From a bacterium HR36 (GTDB lineage Bacteria; Planctomycetota; Planctomycetia; Gemmatales; HRBIN36), in contig BEIM01000151.1 of NCBI GenBank assembly GCA_002898995.1, forward strand, positions 1-7,909: DNA of 7,909 bases. Direction: 5' to 3'. Both the position numbers and the translations under genes were made by a program. The notes beneath the pieces are model-generated. The model was not told the DNA's origin and did not search any database. It worked only from the letters and a program-made list of their open reading frames with translations. Below, piece by piece: positions 5,206 through 7,909 of the stretch. Position 1 is the first letter of the stretch; each line of letters opens with the position of its first letter.

Positions 5206-6657
5206 CTAACCGCGGCGGCGGCGTTTTTTCTTGCGTTCCTTGGCGCGTTCCCGAGGCGATTTGCGATGCCCTGTGCCGATTTTGGGTTTGGGCAACTCCT
5301 GCGGATTCAGCGCCGCGACATTAGTCAGCCCCATCAGCATCTTGATGCGGTCCCACAGGCTCATCTTGCTAATTTGCCGCACGACACCGCGCATGAACTC
5401 GAACTGCTCGAGGAACTTTTTGACTTCGTGCGGCTCCGTGCCCGAGCCGGCGGCAATCCGGCGGCGGCGACTGAGGTCAATGATTTCGGGTTTGCGGCGT
5501 TCGTCCGGCGTCATCGAATCTATCATGCCGCGGATCCGCCGCAGTGCTACTTCCGGATCTTCGCCAACTTCGTGCAACATCTCCTCCATTCCAGGCAACA
5601 TGCTGACCATTTTGCGGATGCCCAGGCGCTCCAGTTGCCCGAGTTGGGCGCGAAAATCTTCGAGGCTAAAATCGCCCTGCGCCAATTTCTCCTGTTGTTT
5701 CCGCAACTCCTCTTCATTCATCTGCTGCTGAACGCGGGCCACCATCTCCACCAACGACATCAGGTCCCCTTGCCCGAGAATCCGTTGCGCCATGCGGTCG
5801 GGATAAAACGGTTCGAGCGGCTCGATTTTTTCGCCCATGCCGACCCACTTGATCGGCACCTGCGTCACTTCCTTGATCGACAACGCCGCCCCACCTCGCG
5901 CATCGCCGTCGAGCTTGGTCAGGATAACGCCGTTTAGCTCCAACGCCTCATGAAACGCCTTGGCGCTGGTAACGGCATCCTGGCCGGTCAGGGCATCACA
6001 TACGAGATAGACTTGATCCGGCTTGACGGTGCGATCGATTTCCCGCAACTCCTCCATGGGCATCTCGGCAATATGCAGACGCCCCGCGGTGTCGAGGATG
6101 ACTGTGTCGCAACCGTGTTTGCGGGCATAATCCACGGCATTGCGGCATACCTGAATCGGCTTGCCATTCTGTTCACGATAGACGGGGACGTGAATCTGCT
6201 CGCCCAGTTGCACCAGTTGCTCGACGGCAGCAGGGCGCTGCAAGTCGGCAGCGACGAGCAGGGGTTTGCGCTGCATCTGGTCGCGGAGCATCAACGCCAG
6301 CTTGGCGGCGGTGGTGGTCTTACCGCTCCCCTGCAAACCGCAGAGCATAATCACCGTCGGCCGGTCCTTGGCAAACGGAATCCGATGATCCACAGGCCCC
6401 ATCAACTGCACCAGCTCATCATAAACGATTTTCACAATCTGATGGCTGGGATTGATGCTGCGAATTACCTGCTGGCCGATGGCCTTTTGCGCCACGCGCC
6501 CAATGAAAGCCTGGGCGACGTGGTAATTAACATCGGCTTCCAAGAGAGCGCGGCGAACTTCCTCCAGGCCCTCGCGGATGTTGGCTTCCGTGAGTCGGCC
6601 GCGACCCATCAACTTTTGCAGCGCGTTTCCCAGAGCTTTCTGAATCGTCTCGAACAT
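5206..6657 (-). CDS. ffh: Signal recognition particle GTPase Ffh (SRP54 homologue)
   Basis: A 483-residue protein that binds signal peptides of nascent membrane proteins with 4.5S RNA and delivers ribosomes to FtsY at the membrane. The start at 6655-6657 gives the standard MFETIQKAL opening and has AGGAAA 9 nt upstream; an in-frame ATG 12 codons earlier is less likely. Domain order: N domain (~1-88, with EEVRRALLEADVNY), G domain with P-loop GLQGSGKT (107-114), DLQRPAA (138-144), DTAGR (189-193) and TKLDGDARGGAAL (247-259), and M domain (~300-445) with the signature SMTPDERRKP, SRRRRIAAGSGT (396-407) and FLEQFEFMRG. Everything needed for GTP hydrolysis and RNA binding is present. The C-terminus ends in a strongly basic run (RERAKERKKKRRRRG). 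It stands alone on this strand, divergent from the FHA gene. I found no SRP RNA gene in the window. Confidence 0.98.
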   Translation of the reverse strand: MFETIQKALGNALQKLMGRGRLTEANIREGLEEVRRALLEADVNYHVAQAFIGRVAQKAIGQQVIRSINPSHQIVKIVYDELVQLMGPVDHRIPFAKDRPTVIMLCGLQGSGKTTTAAKLALMLRDQMQRKPLLVAADLQRPAAVEQLVQLGEQIHVPVYREQNGKPIQVCRNAVDYARKHGCDTVILDTAGRLHIAEMPMEELREIDRTVKPDQVYLVCDALTGQDAVTSAKAFHEALELNGVILTKLDGDARGGAALSIKEVTQVPIKWVGMGEKIEPLEPFYPDRMAQRILGQGDLMSLVEMVARVQQQMNEEELRKQQEKLAQGDFSLEDFRAQLGQLERLGIRKMVSMLPGMEEMLHEVGEDPEVALRRIRGMIDSMTPDERRKPEIIDLSRRRRIAAGSGTEPHEVKKFLEQFEFMRGVVRQISKMSLWDRIKMLMGLTNVAALNPQELPKPKIGTGHRKSPRERAKERKKKRRRRG

Positions 6658-6718
6658 GTTTCGGCGTTTCCTGTATCCCAGGCCAGGCGACACACATAGA
6701 TCCTGCTCACCATTTTAC

Positions 6719-6756
6719 GAAGCATATTGCTTCCGGGGGCGAGGATGGAATAAACT
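6719..6756 (+). promoter_or_regulatory. Divergent promoter region with a 15-bp dyad (possible operator)
   Basis: GAAGCATATTGCTTC at 6719-6733 is a perfect 6-bp inverted repeat about a TAT centre. On the plus strand TTGCTT (6727-6732) and TAAACT (6751-6756), 18 nt apart, could be the promoter for the FHA gene, and the dyad overlaps its -35. On the minus strand TAAAAT (plus positions 6712-6717) is a good -10 toward ffh, and the dyad sits just upstream of it. A regulator bound there could affect both genes. The promoters are predictions, while the symmetry is directly visible. Confidence 0.4.
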
Positions 6757-6805
6757 AAATAGGCGGTCATCTATTTCTGCTTTGTCGGTCAGGAGGGTTC
6801 TACCC

Positions 6806-7276
6806 ATGGCAGCAACGGTGCGTGGGAAGCTCGTCCCTTTAGGTGGCGGAGATGAAATACCGCTAGTACGCGAGCGGCTGGTGATCGGCCGCCGCGATTC
6901 TTGTGATATTTGTCTGAAGTATCCCAATGTTTCCGCGATGCATGCCGAGCTTACCTATAAGGACGGTTACTGGTTCGTCAAAGACCTAAACAGCACCAAC
7001 GGGACAAAGGTGAATGGGCAGCGGATCATCGGACAGAAGTTACTTCGGCCGGGAGATGAGCTGGAAATCGCCAAGCGGAAGTTTCGCATCCACTACGAAA
7101 TCGCCGCCGGCCGCCGGGCTCTCGAAGAGTTTGAAGAAGAAGAGATCTTCTCCCAATCATTGCTAGAACGGGCTGGTTTGTCGCGCAGCTCATTGGACGA
7201 GGAGGAGTTCTGGGAAGAAGATGAACCTGAACAGAAAAAGCCTCGCCGTGACTTGGCGGATTTTGAATCGTGGTGA
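6806..7276 (+). CDS. Small FHA-domain (phosphothreonine-binding) protein
   Basis: A 156-residue protein; ATG at 6806 follows AGGAGGG with ~8-nt spacing, which overrides the longer frame starting upstream. Residues ~5-98 are one FHA domain: VIGRR (26-30, R29), the S-x-x-H motif VSAMHAEL (42-49, S43, H46), the LNSTNGTKVNG loop (61-71) and RPGDELEIAKRKFRI (81-95). These are the residues that contact phosphothreonine peptides, so binding should be intact. Residues 104-142 are very acidic (EEFEEEEIF, DEEEFWEEDE), followed by a short basic patch KKPRR and the ending DLADFESW; this tail looks disordered. There is no signal peptide or membrane segment, so it is cytoplasmic. No Ser/Thr kinase or phosphatase is in the window to name a partner. 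Such single-FHA proteins are plentiful in planctomycetes, which have many Hanks-type kinases. Confidence 0.93.
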   Translation: MAATVRGKLVPLGGGDEIPLVRERLVIGRRDSCDICLKYPNVSAMHAELTYKDGYWFVKDLNSTNGTKVNGQRIIGQKLLRPGDELEIAKRKFRIHYEIAAGRRALEEFEEEEIFSQSLLERAGLSRSSLDEEEFWEEDEPEQKKPRRDLADFESW

Positions 7277-7395
7277 GGGCCACGAAAACGCACACCGATC
7301 CCGTGCGCCCACAGCCCCAACCTCTGGATAGCCGTTGCGTTGCGTGGCATTCCACCTAGCGAGGTTTCCGTAGTCAGCCTACGTGCGTATTATGT

Positions 7396-7412
7396 AAAGG
7401 CCCAAAGCCTTT
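7396..7412 (+). promoter_or_regulatory. Hairpin ahead of the small basic protein gene
   Basis: AAAGGC, loop CCAAA and GCCTTT form a perfect 6-bp stem 51 nt before the ATG at 7463. TATTAT at 7388-7393, just upstream, matches the -10 consensus at 5 of 6 positions but has a poor -35 (TTTCCG). The hairpin may be a leader structure or a weak terminator for the FHA gene. No run of T's follows beyond the stem. Confidence 0.3.
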
Positions 7413-7462
7413 GAAGTATGCTTAAGCCCAAACTCATTGCGAGGTGAACCGGAGTAAAGGCG

Positions 7463-7690
7463 ATGGCGTATATAGAGCGAAAGAATGAATTGAAACGGCG
7501 ACGGCATCGCCGCTGGAAAATCCGCAAACTACGCGCGAAGCTCCTACAATGCAAGGAACCGCAAGAAGCAGAGGCAATTCTGCAAAAAATCAAGAAACTC
7601 AGCCCGCTTTATCCTCTGGACTGGCTTCGACAACAGTTACCGCCGCACCTGCGCCAAGCCCCTGCACCAACTGGAGGGGCTGCGACGTAA
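7463..7690 (+). CDS. Small highly basic protein, resembling planctomycete DUF6800 proteins
   Basis: A 75-residue protein; ATG at 7463 is preceded by GGAG with 8-nt spacing. Thirteen of residues 6-26 are Lys or Arg (ERKNELKRRRHRRWKIRKL), predicted as one helix, followed by a second helix (EPQEAEAILQKIKKLSP, ~32-48) and a Pro-rich end. The opening MAYIERKNELKRRRHRR and the closing helix plus K-K-L-S-P resemble a group of short planctomycete proteins of unknown function that I recall as DUF6800; this is from memory, not a search. The charge suggests nucleic-acid or ribosome binding, but nothing shows it. The gene has its own 186-nt spacer from the FHA gene on the same strand, so it is probably separately expressed. 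Confidence 0.75.
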   Translation: MAYIERKNELKRRRHRRWKIRKLRAKLLQCKEPQEAEAILQKIKKLSPLYPLDWLRQQLPPHLRQAPAPTGGAAT

Positions 7691-7909
7691 AGCGCCCCAT
7701 CGAAATTCTCTGTTTCGCAGCACAGTGGTAGGGTAAGCCCGACTGCGCTAGGATCGCTGTTCTATCCAACAAGGGGAACTGATCTTTTCCCCGCTGATGG
7801 ACTGCGCATATCACCCACAGCCGTGAAAAGTCTCCGAGCGAGAGCTCTGTATTTACGCAGCTGGCTCGCCGCCCTCCAAATCTCCCTCTTGTTCCGTAGA
7901 CCATACTCA
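7691..7909. other. Right-edge stretch without a recognised gene
   Basis: A 101-codon minus-strand frame (7599-7904) crosses the small basic gene and shows no family resemblance, so it is not called. A 6-bp stem GGGGAA/TTCCCC with an 8-nt loop (7773-7792) lies about 80 nt after the stop of the small gene. It lacks a T tract on its 3' side, so I would not call it a terminator. Confidence 0.45.

Noticed and set aside
1..7909. CRISPR array, insertion sequence, prophage or defence system
   Set aside because: There are no regularly spaced repeats, no transposase or integrase, and no nuclease or toxin-antitoxin genes. The genes are housekeeping or common planctomycete families.

Overview
The window looks like a chromosomal segment of a Planctomycetota bacterium, probably Pirellulales-like. 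This is inferred from gene content: a secreted DUF1080 protein, a DUF4349 lipoprotein, a DksA/TraR-type zinc-finger gene overlapping lspA, a stand-alone FHA protein, and a very basic small protein of a type I associate with planctomycetes. Base composition is moderately GC-rich, intergenic gaps are long, and most genes have clear GGAGG-like ribosome binding sites. I see no phage, transposase, integrase or CRISPR array.

Layout. Positions 1-1802 hold three genes reading leftward: a YdjM-type membrane hydrolase (1092-1802), a secreted DUF1080 domain protein (225-896), and the first 49 codons of a probable fumarylacetoacetate-hydrolase-family enzyme running off the left edge (1-147). After a 330-nt divergent spacer comes a rightward DUF4349 lipoprotein gene (2133-3074). 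It is broken by an in-frame TAG and two single-base frameshifts, yet its full protein can still be read across three segments. Next is a two-gene unit: a DksA/TraR-type protein (3320-3742) overlapping lspA (3739-4308) by an ATGA junction. A gene-poor stretch of about 900 nt (4309-5205) contains one tRNA-Gln(CTG) at 4792-4862. The ffh gene for the SRP GTPase (5206-6657) reads leftward and probably ends at a hairpin terminator near 5067-5089. Divergent from it is a small FHA-domain protein (6806-7276), with a 15-bp dyad in the shared promoter region. A 75-residue highly basic protein (7463-7690) follows, and the last ~220 nt hold nothing I recognise.

Functional connections. Ffh and LspA both belong to the protein export and envelope pathway: SRP targets membrane proteins, and LspA trims prolipoproteins. 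The broken DUF4349 gene would itself have encoded an LspA substrate, but no operon links them. Overall this is a housekeeping region and I do not see a convincing new multi-gene system. The items most worth checking are the triply disrupted DUF4349 gene, a family of short GC-rich palindromes and shared tags in the spacers (around 1862, 2031, 3264, 3285, 5090 and 7356), and the dyad between ffh and the FHA gene.
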